DNA of 64,000 nt, taken from NCBI GenBank assembly GCA_019694435.1, contig JAIBBZ010000010.1, positions 62,001 to 126,000 of the forward strand. Reading direction: 5' to 3'. The translations under genes were made by a program, and so were the position numbers. Shown in pieces: positions 17,345 through 25,802 of the stretch (positions are counted from its first letter, which is position 1; every line of letters begins with the position of its first letter). The stretch is from Pirellulales bacterium (GTDB taxonomy: Bacteria; Planctomycetota; Planctomycetia; Pirellulales; JAEUIK01). Under the pieces are notes generated by a model. That model saw only the letters and a list, made by a program, of their open reading frames with translations. It was not told the origin of the DNA and ran no database searches.

Positions 17345-17535
17345 GCAACTCGTCCGTGAGTTGATCGCGCCCTGACTGGCACCGGAAGACCGCCGGGCAA
17401 AGAACCTTGCCCCGAATGATGCGAACTGCTGCCGAACAGGGCGGCAGAGTATTCGCGGTTTGCACGCCGAGCGGCAAGCGGAAATTACCTGACAACTCCC
17501 TTGCAAGAAGTTTATCTGCCGGGCCCGGGATGACC

Positions 17536-17565
17536 TTGCCCGTGCGGGTTTTGGCCCGGTAGAGT
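17536..17565 (+). promoter_or_regulatory. Promoter candidate for the porin-cytochrome gene
   Basis: TTGCCC (17536-17541), an 18-base spacer and TAGAGT (17560-17565) lie about 60 bases before the start at 17626, in the divergent intergenic region. Both hexamers are imperfect. Confidence 0.3.
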
Positions 17566-17625
17566 CTGCCACCCTGTCGGGCGCGCTGCTCTTCTCACAC
17601 CGGCGCTGTCGCCGAGGTCACGGCC

Positions 17626-19191
17626 ATGCCGATCGTTCGAGCGTTTCTTGGCTGCGCTGTTGCGGCGATGGCCCTCGCGGCCGCTACGGCGATGGCGCAA
17701 TTGCACGAGGCGCCCGTGGCCGACGCGGCCCACGAAGGCGAAAGCGCCAGCACTGCCAGCCCCGAATCGACCGAGCCGGTACCGCGGCCCGACGCCGAAG
17801 CCGACGCCGAGCTGATGGCTGCTGGCAAACTCGCCTTCGAGCGATCGTGCGTGTCGTGCCACGACGCGGAGAAATCGCTGGCCCAGTCGAAGGACTTCGA
17901 AGCCTGGCAAGCGACCGTCGCGCGGATGGCGCAAAAAGACGGCGCCGAGATCTCGCCGGTGACGCACGAGGCGATCGCCGCCTGGCTGACCTCAGTGGCC
18001 GGTCCCACCGATCCCGCGCACCTGGCGGGACCGCCGTCGGGCGGTTTCGCGTTGCCCCCTTTGTCGGCCACGGCCGCCTTGGCGGCGACGTTTCGCGGCG
18101 GCGTCGAAGACGTCGAAAACCAGAATCATTTCGGCGACGTGTGGTTGGGCATTTTCGCGCAAAACGGCAGTCCGGTCAGTGGCCGGGTGACGAGTTGCGT
18201 CGCCTGCCACAACCAGGGTTCGCAATTCGGCAATCTCGAGCTGGTCGAGGCTTGTCTGCGGCTCGATCTGGGGCAATGCGCCTTCGGCGAAGCCGCCGCC
18301 GGCCTGCCCGTCCAAGCCAACATCGAGGCGGGGCGCTTCGTGGTGCCCTTCGGGCGGTTTTATCAACAGGTCAACCCGGGCATTCAGCGTTCGGTCACCG
18401 CGCCGTTGATCTACAACATGGGACAGATGGTCCACCCCAACGACCTGGGCGATCCGGTGCTACCGATGCCGTATTCCGACGAAGGCGCCGCGTTGAATCT
18501 GGCCGCGGCGCTGTCCGACAACTGGAACGCCACGTTCCACTTGTATCTCGTCAATGGACTCTCCGGCGGCCCGCAAGGCATCGACTTCGATTACAGCCGC
18601 GACTACGTCGACAACAACCGCAGCCCGGCCGTCGGCGGGCGAGTGGCCGTGGGCAACGACGTCATCTCCGTGGGCACTTCGGCCGCGACGGGGCGTTACT
18701 CGCGGAACGATCCGTATAGCCCCTGGCTCAACGATCTGCAGTACGCCTTGTTCGGCGGCGACGTGGCCCTGCATTGGCAGGATTGGTTCTGGTTTCAAGC
18801 CGAATACGCGGAGCGATGCAACGATCGCGCCGGCTATTGGTACGTCGGCCCCCTGTCGGCGACGACGGCCGATCTGCTCGCGCTGCCGCCGGTGCCGTTT
18901 GTGTTTCACGAGCATGTGCGCGGCGGCTACGGGCAGATCGAAACGCTCTTGTCGCGCGCCTACCGAATCAGCGCGTTTTTCCGCTTCGACGTCCAACAAA
19001 CCGACAGCAGCGTGCCGCCACCGGGAAGCCGGTTGCCCAGCGGCAATTTCGACGTCGATCGATTCACCTACGGCCTCAATTTCACCCTGCCGGGCGGAAG
19101 CTTGTTGCTGCTCAATCACGAGCACTGGTGGCTGCCCCACCCGTTGCCCGGCGCCGACGTGATCGGCGTGCGCTGGGCGGCGACGTTCTAG
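17626..19191 (+). CDS. Dihaem cytochrome-porin fusion protein
   Basis: 521 aa. A signal peptide ends near residue 24 (A-T-A-M-A-Q). The first 130 residues after an acidic linker form a cytochrome c-like domain with CVSCH at 75-79. A second site, CVACH at 191-195, sits at the start of the C-terminal part. From about residue 215 the sequence alternates hydrophobic and polar residues and contains E-A-G-R-F-V-V-P-F-G-R-F-Y, a segment typical of OprO/OprP-type porins. The protein ends in W-A-A-T-F; the terminal Phe is the outer membrane beta-barrel assembly signature. I infer an outer membrane barrel carrying haems, possibly an electron conduit. The barrel call is by eye, from pattern and terminal residue. 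Confidence 0.7.
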   Translation: MPIVRAFLGCAVAAMALAAATAMAQLHEAPVADAAHEGESASTASPESTEPVPRPDAEADAELMAAGKLAFERSCVSCHDAEKSLAQSKDFEAWQATVARMAQKDGAEISPVTHEAIAAWLTSVAGPTDPAHLAGPPSGGFALPPLSATAALAATFRGGVEDVENQNHFGDVWLGIFAQNGSPVSGRVTSCVACHNQGSQFGNLELVEACLRLDLGQCAFGEAAAGLPVQANIEAGRFVVPFGRFYQQVNPGIQRSVTAPLIYNMGQMVHPNDLGDPVLPMPYSDEGAALNLAAALSDNWNATFHLYLVNGLSGGPQGIDFDYSRDYVDNNRSPAVGGRVAVGNDVISVGTSAATGRYSRNDPYSPWLNDLQYALFGGDVALHWQDWFWFQAEYAERCNDRAGYWYVGPLSATTADLLALPPVPFVFHEHVRGGYGQIETLLSRAYRISAFFRFDVQQTDSSVPPPGSRLPSGNFDVDRFTYGLNFTLPGGSLLLLNHEHWWLPHPLPGADVIGVRWAATF

Positions 19192-19274
19192 GCCCTCGGG
19201 CAGGGTGGCGCTAGGGCAAGTTGACCGCGGCCGCGCGGCCATTTTTCGGGCCGAAAATCGAGCGGGCGCGTCCC

Positions 19275-19303
19275 CTGGCAGCAGCAGCCCACGGCGGTAC
19301 AAT
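19275..19303 (+). promoter_or_regulatory. Promoter candidate for the gcv operon
   Basis: CTGGCA (19275-19280), a 17-base spacer and TACAAT (19298-19303) followed by ACCCGC. The same TACAAT-N-CCCGC arrangement occurs upstream of serA at 35480. Confidence 0.45.
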
Positions 19304-19310
19304 ACCCGCG

Positions 19311-19341
19311 GAGGCGTGCGACCAGCGGTGGTCGTCGCCTC
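19311..19341 (+). promoter_or_regulatory. Leader hairpin upstream of gcvT
   Basis: GAGGCGTGCGACCA (19311-19324) pairs with TGGTCGTCGCCTC (19329-19341) around a GCGG tetraloop, with a single bulged base. It begins just after the -10 element, so it would lie at the very 5' end of the transcript, 95 bases before gcvT. No T-run follows. It does not match the glycine riboswitch. Likely an mRNA-stabilising or regulatory hairpin. Confidence 0.45.
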
Positions 19342-19435
19342 TCTCTTTGGCATCTCGGCAACCCTCGTACACCCCCCGGGTTTTGGAACCTTCCGGCGGG
19401 GGTTGCATGTCCTTCGCGCTGTGAGTGGTCCACGG

Positions 19436-20587
19436 ATGACCGACACCCTGGCAAAAACGCCGCTGGCGGACTGGCACGCCGCGCACGGAGGACGGATGGT
19501 CGACTTCGCCGGCTGGCTGATGCCGACGCATTACTCGTCGATCGTCGAAGAACACCTCGCCACGCGCACGGCCGTGGGCGTGTTCGATATCTCGCACATG
19601 GGCCGGCTCTGGTTCGTCGGCGACGCGGCGGCCCGGTACGTCGATTCGCTGGTCACCCGCGCGACGGCCGCGATGTCGCCGGGGCGGATTCGCTATGCCC
19701 TGGTCACCAACGACGCCGGCGGCATCCTCGACGACGTACTCGTCTATAACTTGACCACGACGGCGAACGAGCCAGCGCGGCTGGTCGTCGTCAACGCGAG
19801 CAACCGCCCCAAGCTCTTGAACTGGTTCGCGGCGCATCCCGCGCCGGCCGGCGTCGAGCTGCGCGACGGCACCGTCGCGACTGCGATGATCGCCGTGCAG
19901 GGCCCACGCGCCATCGAGTTGGTCGCTCCGCTCACGTCGTCGCCCGTCGGCGAACTGAAATACTACACCGCGTGCCACGCGCGGCTCGGCGACGTCGAAG
20001 CCGTCGTCAGCCGCACCGGCTACACGGGCGAGGATGGTTTCGAGCTGATCGTTCCGGCCGCGGCGGCCGAGCGTTTGTGGCAGGGGCTGGTCGAAGCCGG
20101 CGCTCAGCCGGTCGGCCTGGGTGCGCGCGACACGCTGCGGCTGGAAGCCGGGATGCCGCTGTATGGTCACGAGCTGAACGAACAGATCGACCCCTATCAG
20201 GCGGGCCTCGGCTCGTCGGTCGATCTGCAGAAGCCGTCGTTCGTCGGGCAAGCAACCTTGGCGCAGTTGCGCGACGACGCCGCGCGGCCGCGGCGCGTCG
20301 GCCTGGCCGTGGCCGGTCGCAGGATCCCGCGCGAGGGGGCGACCCTGCTGTCGGCCGAACGCTTGATCGGTCACGTGACCAGCGGCACGTTTTCTCCGTC
20401 GCTCGAGCGCACGATCGCCATGGGCTACGTCGAACCGGCGTTCTCGCCGCCTGGGACCGAACTGGTCGTCGAGGTCCGCGGCCATCGCGACACGGCCACG
20501 GTCGTGGCGCTACCGTTCTATCAACGCGGCGCCGCTCCGCAGCGCGCCGCTTCCCTGTCCTCTGCCGGGAAAGGATCGATCGCTTGA
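19436..20587 (+). CDS. gcvT: Aminomethyltransferase (glycine cleavage T protein)
   Basis: 383 aa from ATG 19436; the open frame extends upstream but with no family similarity. Features include the N-terminal L-A-D-W-H-A-x-H-G-G-R-M-V-D-F-A-G-W segment, the S-H-M-G tract, D-D-V-L-V-Y-N and the C-terminal G-x-V-T-S-G-T-F-S-P-S-L. The T protein releases ammonia and transfers the methylene group from the aminomethyl-lipoyl H protein to tetrahydrofolate. It is first in the gcvT-H-PA-PB operon, and its stop overlaps the gcvH start. Confidence 0.95.
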   Translation: MTDTLAKTPLADWHAAHGGRMVDFAGWLMPTHYSSIVEEHLATRTAVGVFDISHMGRLWFVGDAAARYVDSLVTRATAAMSPGRIRYALVTNDAGGILDDVLVYNLTTTANEPARLVVVNASNRPKLLNWFAAHPAPAGVELRDGTVATAMIAVQGPRAIELVAPLTSSPVGELKYYTACHARLGDVEAVVSRTGYTGEDGFELIVPAAAAERLWQGLVEAGAQPVGLGARDTLRLEAGMPLYGHELNEQIDPYQAGLGSSVDLQKPSFVGQATLAQLRDDAARPRRVGLAVAGRRIPREGATLLSAERLIGHVTSGTFSPSLERTIAMGYVEPAFSPPGTELVVEVRGHRDTATVVALPFYQRGAAPQRAASLSSAGKGSIA

Positions 20588-20985
20588 CACCGCAAGAGCT
20601 GCGCTATGCGACCACGCACGAATGGGTACACGTCGGGCTCGACGAACGCGGCGAAAAGATCGCCACCGTGGGCATTTCCGCCTTCGCCATCGAAGCGTTG
20701 ACCGACCTGGTGTTTATGGACCTCGCGAAAGTCGGCACGCAGGTCACCGCCGGCGAATCGTTCGGCGAAATCGAATCGGTCAAGGCCGTGAGCGATCTCT
20801 ACAGCCCGGTCGACGGCGAGATCGTCGCCGTGAACGAAGCCCTGATCAAGAAGCTCGAGACGCTCAAGGACGACCCCTATGGCCAGGGCTGGCTGATCAA
20901 GGTCCGCCTCAAAGACGAATCGGCGCTCGACGATTTGCTCGATTACGACGCCTATCAGAAACAGTGCGCCGAGGAGGGGCACTAG
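20584..20985 (+). CDS. gcvH: Glycine cleavage system H protein
   Basis: 133 aa from a TTG start overlapping the gcvT stop (TTGA, 20584-20587); no ATG occurs before the conserved T-H-E-W motif, so TTG is the only sensible start. The lipoylation site is K67 in E-S-V-K-A-V-S-D. The C-terminal G-W-L-I-K-V segment is typical. H protein shuttles the aminomethyl intermediate between P, T and L proteins. The rare start plus overlap suggests its translation depends on gcvT translation. Confidence 0.95.
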   Translation: MTPQELRYATTHEWVHVGLDERGEKIATVGISAFAIEALTDLVFMDLAKVGTQVTAGESFGEIESVKAVSDLYSPVDGEIVAVNEALIKKLETLKDDPYGQGWLIKVRLKDESALDDLLDYDAYQKQCAEEGH

Positions 20986-21045
20986 CGCGGTCCAGGGGGC
21001 GCTCTCGCGACGGTTCCGCTAAGGAGACTCAGGGAACGGCAACGT

Positions 21046-22416
21046 ATGGCATATTTTCTCAACACGGAGGACGATCGGCGCGCGATGCTCGAAACAATCG
21101 GCGTCCGCTCGATCGAAGAGTTGTTCGCAATGGTGCCCGACGAGCTGCGGCTCAAGCGGGCACTCGATCTGCCGCCGGCACTGTCCGAGCTGGAATTGAC
21201 CTCGCATCTCGCCGAGTTGGCCGGGGCCAATCGCTCGGCCACCGATGCCGTGTGCTTTCTCGGGGGCGGCTGCTACGACCATTTCGTGCCGGCGGTCGTC
21301 GACGCGATCGGCTCGCGCAGCGAGTTCTACACCTCGTACACGCCCTATCAGCCCGAGGCCAGCCAGGGCAATTTGCAGGCCTTCTTCGAATACCAGACGC
21401 TGATCACGCAATTGACCGGCATGGACGTCTCGAACGCCAGCCTGTACGACGGCGGCAGCGCGGCGACCGAAGGCGTGCTGATGGCGCTGTCGACCTCGCG
21501 TCAGAAAGGGCGCGTCGTCACGTCGGCCGGCGTCCACCCCGAGTACCGCGCGATCCTGCGGACCTATCTGCAAAACCTGGGCGTCGAGCTGGTCACGGTG
21601 GGAACCCCCACCGGCACGCTGACGCCCTCCGACCTGGCCGCCGCGCTCGACCAGAACACCGCGTGCGTGTTGCTCGCGCAGCCCAACTTCTTCGGCTGCG
21701 TCGAAGACACGGCCGAACTGGTGCGCGTCGCACATGAAGTCGGCGCCGCGGCGGTTGTGGCCGTCGACCCGCTCAGCCTCGGCGTGCTCAAGCGTCCGGG
21801 CGACTACGGCGCCGACATCGTCGTGGCCGAGGGCCAATCGCTGGGCACACCGATGTCGTTCGGCGGTCCCTTCCTGGGCATCCTGGCCTGCCGCGAGCAG
21901 TTCTTGCGCAAGATGCCAGGCCGCGTGACGGGACAAACGGTCGATCGCCGCGGCCGGCGCTGCTGGGTCCTGACGCTGCAAACCCGTGAGCAGCACATCC
22001 GCCGCGAGAAAGCCACGAGCAACATCTGCACCAACCAGGGGCTCTTCGCCCTCCGGGCCACGGTCTACCTGTCGCTGCTTGGTCCGCACGGCCTGCGCGC
22101 GCTAGGTTCGCTGTGCCTGAACAAGTCGCGCGACGCGATCGAGCGCATCACGTCGGGCGAACGGTTTTCGCTGGCCTTCGATCGGCCGACGTTCAAGGAG
22201 TTCGTCCTCCGCGACGCGCAGGGGCGCGTCGCCGACCTGCTGGCCGAAGCGGCCGACGAGGGCGTGTTCGCCGGCGTGCCGCTGGGGCAATGGTACCCGG
22301 AGATGTCCGATTGCTTCCTGGTGGCCGTCACCGAGCAGCGCACCCGGGCCCAGATCGACCGGCTGGCAACGACGCTGGCCCAAGCCACACGGGAGACCGC
22401 GCCGGCCCATGCGTAA
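21046..22416 (+). CDS. gcvPA: Glycine dehydrogenase (decarboxylating) subunit 1
   Basis: 456 aa, the N-terminal half of the split P protein. Recognisable stretches are F-L-G-G-G-C-Y-D-H-F-V-P, Y-T-P-Y-Q-P-E-A-S-Q-G, the D-G-G-S-A-A-T-E segment and T-S-N-I-C-T-N-Q near the C-terminus. With subunit 2 it forms the PLP enzyme that decarboxylates glycine and loads the H protein lipoyl arm. It follows gcvH by 60 bases and overlaps gcvPB by 8 bases. Confidence 0.96.
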   Translation: MAYFLNTEDDRRAMLETIGVRSIEELFAMVPDELRLKRALDLPPALSELELTSHLAELAGANRSATDAVCFLGGGCYDHFVPAVVDAIGSRSEFYTSYTPYQPEASQGNLQAFFEYQTLITQLTGMDVSNASLYDGGSAATEGVLMALSTSRQKGRVVTSAGVHPEYRAILRTYLQNLGVELVTVGTPTGTLTPSDLAAALDQNTACVLLAQPNFFGCVEDTAELVRVAHEVGAAAVVAVDPLSLGVLKRPGDYGADIVVAEGQSLGTPMSFGGPFLGILACREQFLRKMPGRVTGQTVDRRGRRCWVLTLQTREQHIRREKATSNICTNQGLFALRATVYLSLLGPHGLRALGSLCLNKSRDAIERITSGERFSLAFDRPTFKEFVLRDAQGRVADLLAEAADEGVFAGVPLGQWYPEMSDCFLVAVTEQRTRAQIDRLATTLAQATRETAPAHA

Positions 22417-23860
22417 TACCCGCGCCACGCAACTGCTGTTCGAACTTTCCAAGCCCGGCCGGGGCACCAACATCCTGCCGGCGTGCGACGTGCCGGAACA
22501 CGCGCTGGGCGAGCTGCTGCCGGCCGACGCGCTGGCCGAAGGCCCGCCGCCACTGCCCGAGCTGGCCGAGCCCGACATCGTGCGTCATTTCGTGAACTTG
22601 TCGACGCAGAACATGTCGGTCGACACGCACTTCTACCCGCTCGGCTCGTGCACGATGAAATACAACTCGAAGCGCAACGAGCGGGTCGCCGCGCTACCGG
22701 GCTTTGCGCAATTGCATCCCTACCAGCCGGAATCGTCGCTGCAGGGCATGCTCGAGCTGCTCTATCGCTGCGGACAGATGCTGGCCGAGATCGCCGGGTT
22801 GCCGGCCGTCTCGCTGCAGCCGGCAGCCGGCGCGCAGGGCGAGTTGACGGCCCTGCTCGTGGCGGCGGCCTACTTTCGCCACCTCGGCCAGGAGCGCACC
22901 CGGGTGCTCGTGCCCGACAGTGCCCACGGCACCAATCCGGCCAGTGCTGCGATGGCCGGGTTCGAAGCGGTAACGGTCCGCAGCACCGACGACGGGCACG
23001 TCGACTGGGACGACCTGACCCGCAAGCTCGACGATCGCATTGCCGTGCTGATGATCACCAATCCGAACACGCTGGGGCTGTTCGAGCCGCGGATTGTCGA
23101 GATCGCCGCGGCCGTGCACCAGCGTGGTGGGTTGGTCTATCTCGACGGCGCAAACATGAACGCGATCCTGGGCATCACGCGGCCGGGCGATTTCGGGGCC
23201 GACATGATGCACTTCAACCCGCACAAGACGTTCAGCGGCCCGCACGGCGGCGGCGGTCCCGGCGCGGGGCCGATCGCGGTGCGCGACTTTCTCGAGCCGT
23301 TCTTGCCATCGCCGGTCGTCGTCAGGCAGGGCAATCGTTTTCATCTCCAGCACGATCGGCCGCAGTCGATTGGTCGCGTGCGGTGTTTCTTCGGGCAGGT
23401 TGGCGTGTTGATTCGCGCCTATGCCTACCTGCACACGCACGGGCCCGAGGGCTTGCGGCGAGTTTCGGAAGAAGCCGTGCTGAATGCCAACTATCTGCTG
23501 GCCAAGGTGAAGCACATTCTGCCGGTGCCGCAAGGCGACCGCTGCATGCACGAATTCGTCGCTTCGGCCGCGCGGCTCAAGGCCGATAAAGACATCTCGG
23601 CGATGGACATCGCCAAACGGTTGCTCGACTACGGATTCCATGCGCCGACGGTGTATTTTCCGCTGGTCGTCCGCGAATCGATGATGATCGAGCCCACCGA
23701 GACCGAAAGCCGCGAGACGCTCGACGCGTTTGCCGCGGCCTTGTTCCGCATCACGGAAGAACCGGCCGAGCTGTTGCACGAGGCGCCGCATACCACCACG
23801 ATCAGCCGGCCCGACGAAGTGCGCGCCGCGAAAGAGCCCGTGCTCGTTTGGAAACCCTGA
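22409..23860 (+). CDS. gcvPB: Glycine dehydrogenase (decarboxylating) subunit 2
   Basis: 483 aa, the C-terminal half of the split P protein. PLP is expected on K273 in H-F-N-P-H-K-T-F-S, followed by the glycine-rich G-P-H-G-G-G-G-P-G loop. The N-terminal F-Y-P-L-G-S-C-T-M-K-Y motif and the later H-G-T-N-P-A-S-A tract are diagnostic. It overlaps gcvPA by 8 bases and the LipM-like gene by 13 bases. Confidence 0.97.
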   Translation: MRNTRATQLLFELSKPGRGTNILPACDVPEHALGELLPADALAEGPPPLPELAEPDIVRHFVNLSTQNMSVDTHFYPLGSCTMKYNSKRNERVAALPGFAQLHPYQPESSLQGMLELLYRCGQMLAEIAGLPAVSLQPAAGAQGELTALLVAAAYFRHLGQERTRVLVPDSAHGTNPASAAMAGFEAVTVRSTDDGHVDWDDLTRKLDDRIAVLMITNPNTLGLFEPRIVEIAAAVHQRGGLVYLDGANMNAILGITRPGDFGADMMHFNPHKTFSGPHGGGGPGAGPIAVRDFLEPFLPSPVVVRQGNRFHLQHDRPQSIGRVRCFFGQVGVLIRAYAYLHTHGPEGLRRVSEEAVLNANYLLAKVKHILPVPQGDRCMHEFVASAARLKADKDISAMDIAKRLLDYGFHAPTVYFPLVVRESMMIEPTETESRETLDAFAAALFRITEEPAELLHEAPHTTTISRPDEVRAAKEPVLVWKP

Positions 23861-24666
23861 CTCCGCCCTACGACTGCCGGCTGTTTCGCGACCCGCCGCT
23901 CGCCGGGGCGTTCAACATGGCGCTCGACGAGTTGCTGCTCGACGAGGTGTCGGCAGGCTCCGGACCGACGCGCGGGGCAGGGCAGCCCGGTGCAGCAGAG
24001 CCGGGGCCGCAGGCGCCGCTGCCCGCCTGGCGTTTCTACCAGTGGGCCGAGCCGACCGTCTCGCTCGGCTACTTTCAGCATCACGATGAGCGCACGCAGC
24101 ACGGGCCGAGCGCCGCCTGCGCCTTGGTACGGCGACCCACCGGTGGCGGGGCCATCGTCCACGACGCCGAGTTGACCTACAGCTTCGTCGTTCCGGCGGG
24201 GCACCCATTGGCCGGCGATGCGATGTCGCTCTACCGCGCCATCCACGGCACGCTGATCGAGACCCTGGCGAGCTTGGACGTGCCGGCCGAGATGTCGGCC
24301 ATCGCGACCGAGGGCCCCGCAGCCGAGCAACCGTTTCTGTGTTTCGAACGCCGGGCGGTGGGCGACGTGCTGTTGGGCGGTGCCAAGATCGCCGGCAGCG
24401 CTCAGCGGCGCCTCGCCGATGCGGTGCTTCAGCACGGCAGCATCCTGCTGCGGGCCTCGGTTGCGGCCCCAAACGTGCCCGGCATTGCGGAGCTGACCGG
24501 CCGCGAATTGCCGGTCGCCGAACTGATCGACCGCTGGCAAACGGGCCTCGCCGCGGCGCTGGCCGTGCGCTGGCAGATTGCCCGCTGGACTTCTCGCGAG
24601 CTTACGGCCGCCGAACGTCTGGCGACGACAAAATACGCGACTACCAGGTGGAATCGCTTACGCTGA
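23848..24666 (+). CDS. LipM-like octanoyltransferase/lipoate ligase family protein
   Basis: 272 aa from a TTG start inside the end of gcvPB. The BPL/LPL fold is shown by G-A-F-N-M-A-L-D-E near the N-terminus, R-R-P-T-G-G-G-A-I-V-H (residues 95-105), the cysteine F-L-C-F-E (C165) and the lysine G-G-A-K-I-A-G-S-A-Q (K180). The cysteine matches the nucleophile of LipM, which attaches octanoate to GcvH as the first step of lipoylation; plain lipoate ligase A lacks it. Co-location with gcvH fits that role exactly. A Gly/Pro-rich insertion lies at residues 36-58. Confidence 0.85.
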   Translation: METLTPPYDCRLFRDPPLAGAFNMALDELLLDEVSAGSGPTRGAGQPGAAEPGPQAPLPAWRFYQWAEPTVSLGYFQHHDERTQHGPSAACALVRRPTGGGAIVHDAELTYSFVVPAGHPLAGDAMSLYRAIHGTLIETLASLDVPAEMSAIATEGPAAEQPFLCFERRAVGDVLLGGAKIAGSAQRRLADAVLQHGSILLRASVAAPNVPGIAELTGRELPVAELIDRWQTGLAAALAVRWQIARWTSRELTAAERLATTKYATTRWNRLR

Positions 24667-24670
24667 GGGG

Positions 24671-25324
24671 ATGTCCCCGAAGGTCAAGCGACTGTCGCTG
24701 CTGGTGGCCACATCGCCGCTGGCGATTCTGCCGGTTTCGAGCTGGCTGGCGACGCAACCGTTCCGACTCTGGGATTACTTCCTCCTGGATGTGATCGTGG
24801 TGTTCGCGGCTACCGGCGCACTGCTGACGCTGCCCATCGTCGGGGCGATCTATCTGGCGTTTGCCCTATCGGGCAAGTGGGACGCGTCAGGGCAGCGAGT
24901 GCGGCTCTATGTGCATGCGGCCCTGCTACTCGTCGTATGCACATTCCTTCCCACTCGTGTTCTTTGGCCCTTGCGCAGGCTTGGACTCGACGCGTTCAGC
25001 CGGCGAAGCCAAGAGCTCGTCACGGCCATTTCGACGTACGAACGCGTCAACGGTCGCCCGCCGGCGGCGTTGGCTGAGCTGGTGCCCAAGTATTTGCCGT
25101 CGATTCCCTGGACAGGCATGTCGCGTTACCCCGACTACGAATATCGCTGCGACTCGAGCACGCCCAAGGAGTACGGAGGTAACCCTTGGGTGTTGCTGGT
25201 CGAGACCACCGTGGGCTTCATGAACTTCGACCAGATGCTCTACTTCCCCAAACAGAACTACCCCGAGTATGGTTACGGGGGCTCGCTCGAGCGGATCGGC
25301 AACTGGGCCTATGTGCACGAGTGA
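24671..25324 (+). CDS. Membrane protein of unknown function
   Basis: 217 aa, starting 4 bases after the LipM-like gene. Three hydrophobic segments occupy about residues 8-25, 33-62 and 75-95. The C-terminal 120 residues are soluble. Their first part, a helix with A-I-S-T-Y-E-R-V-N-G-R-P-P-A-A-L-A-E-L-V-P-K-Y-L split by a turn, recalls the start of pseudopilin GspG-type globular domains and other exported proteins. Apart from that resemblance I do not recognise it. Position at the end of the gcv operon may be incidental. Confidence 0.65.
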   Translation: MSPKVKRLSLLVATSPLAILPVSSWLATQPFRLWDYFLLDVIVVFAATGALLTLPIVGAIYLAFALSGKWDASGQRVRLYVHAALLLVVCTFLPTRVLWPLRRLGLDAFSRRSQELVTAISTYERVNGRPPAALAELVPKYLPSIPWTGMSRYPDYEYRCDSSTPKEYGGNPWVLLVETTVGFMNFDQMLYFPKQNYPEYGYGGSLERIGNWAYVHE

Positions 25325-25802
25325 CGCGCTGCCTGTGCGGCGGTCGGCGGCGAACGTGAATGACGATCTCTGCCGAAATTTTTTGACTTTTCTCGACCGC
25401 TTGGACTATCATCCGAAGGTTGATTCGGGTGGTCGCCCATATATCATCCAGACCGCCTGGACTGCCCCAGATCGTGGGGGTTGAGTGCCGACTGTGGCAC
25501 TCCATAATTCGTTTATCCGGCATCGGTTACAGACGAACCTGTTCGCACGGCATCATTTTCGCTTGTCATTTGTTGGTTGAATCGCAGTTTGGGTTGGTCT
25601 GAAGGTTCGTTGATCGTAACCCGATGCTGACAAAGGAGGCTCCCGGGGAGCCTCAGCCGAACGCGGAAGTGGGGAGCGGCAAACGCCGTAGTGATTCGTC
25701 GCCAGTGGGGACTCGCGCGGCGATCACGGACTTCTGCTGCTGCGGCAGCTTGGCGCAAAGGGAAGGTGTTCGAGGCCGTCGTCCCGAGGAGCGCTAAGGC
25801 GC
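25325..25802 (+). other. Gene-free region with promoter and multiple complementary segments
   Basis: Nearly 480 bases without a credible gene and visibly richer in A/T than its surroundings. It carries a promoter-like pair (25383-25412) and several inverted repeats: CCCC/GGGG (25465-25479), GAGTGCC/GGCACTC (25483-25502), GGTTAC..CGAACC (25525-25539) complementary to GGTTCG..GTAACC (25604-25621), and GAGGCTCC/GGAGCCTC (25636-25654). It could be a structured non-coding RNA or a long leader for the FHA gene that begins at 25803. It does not match an RNA family I can recognise by eye. Confidence 0.5.
25383..25412 (+). promoter_or_regulatory. Sigma70-type promoter in the gene-free region
   Basis: TTGACT (25383-25388), an 18-base spacer and TATCAT (25407-25412). 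Transcription would start near 25420 and run through all the inverted repeats before reaching the FHA gene about 385 bases later. Confidence 0.5.

Noticed and set aside
19192..19435. Glycine riboswitch before gcvT
   Set aside because: The conserved core segments of the glycine aptamer are not visible; only a simple hairpin is present.
25626..25660. AAAGGAGG as the ribosome binding site of a small gene
   Set aside because: No start codon follows at a usable distance; the bases form part of the GAGGCTCC/GGAGCCTC hairpin instead.
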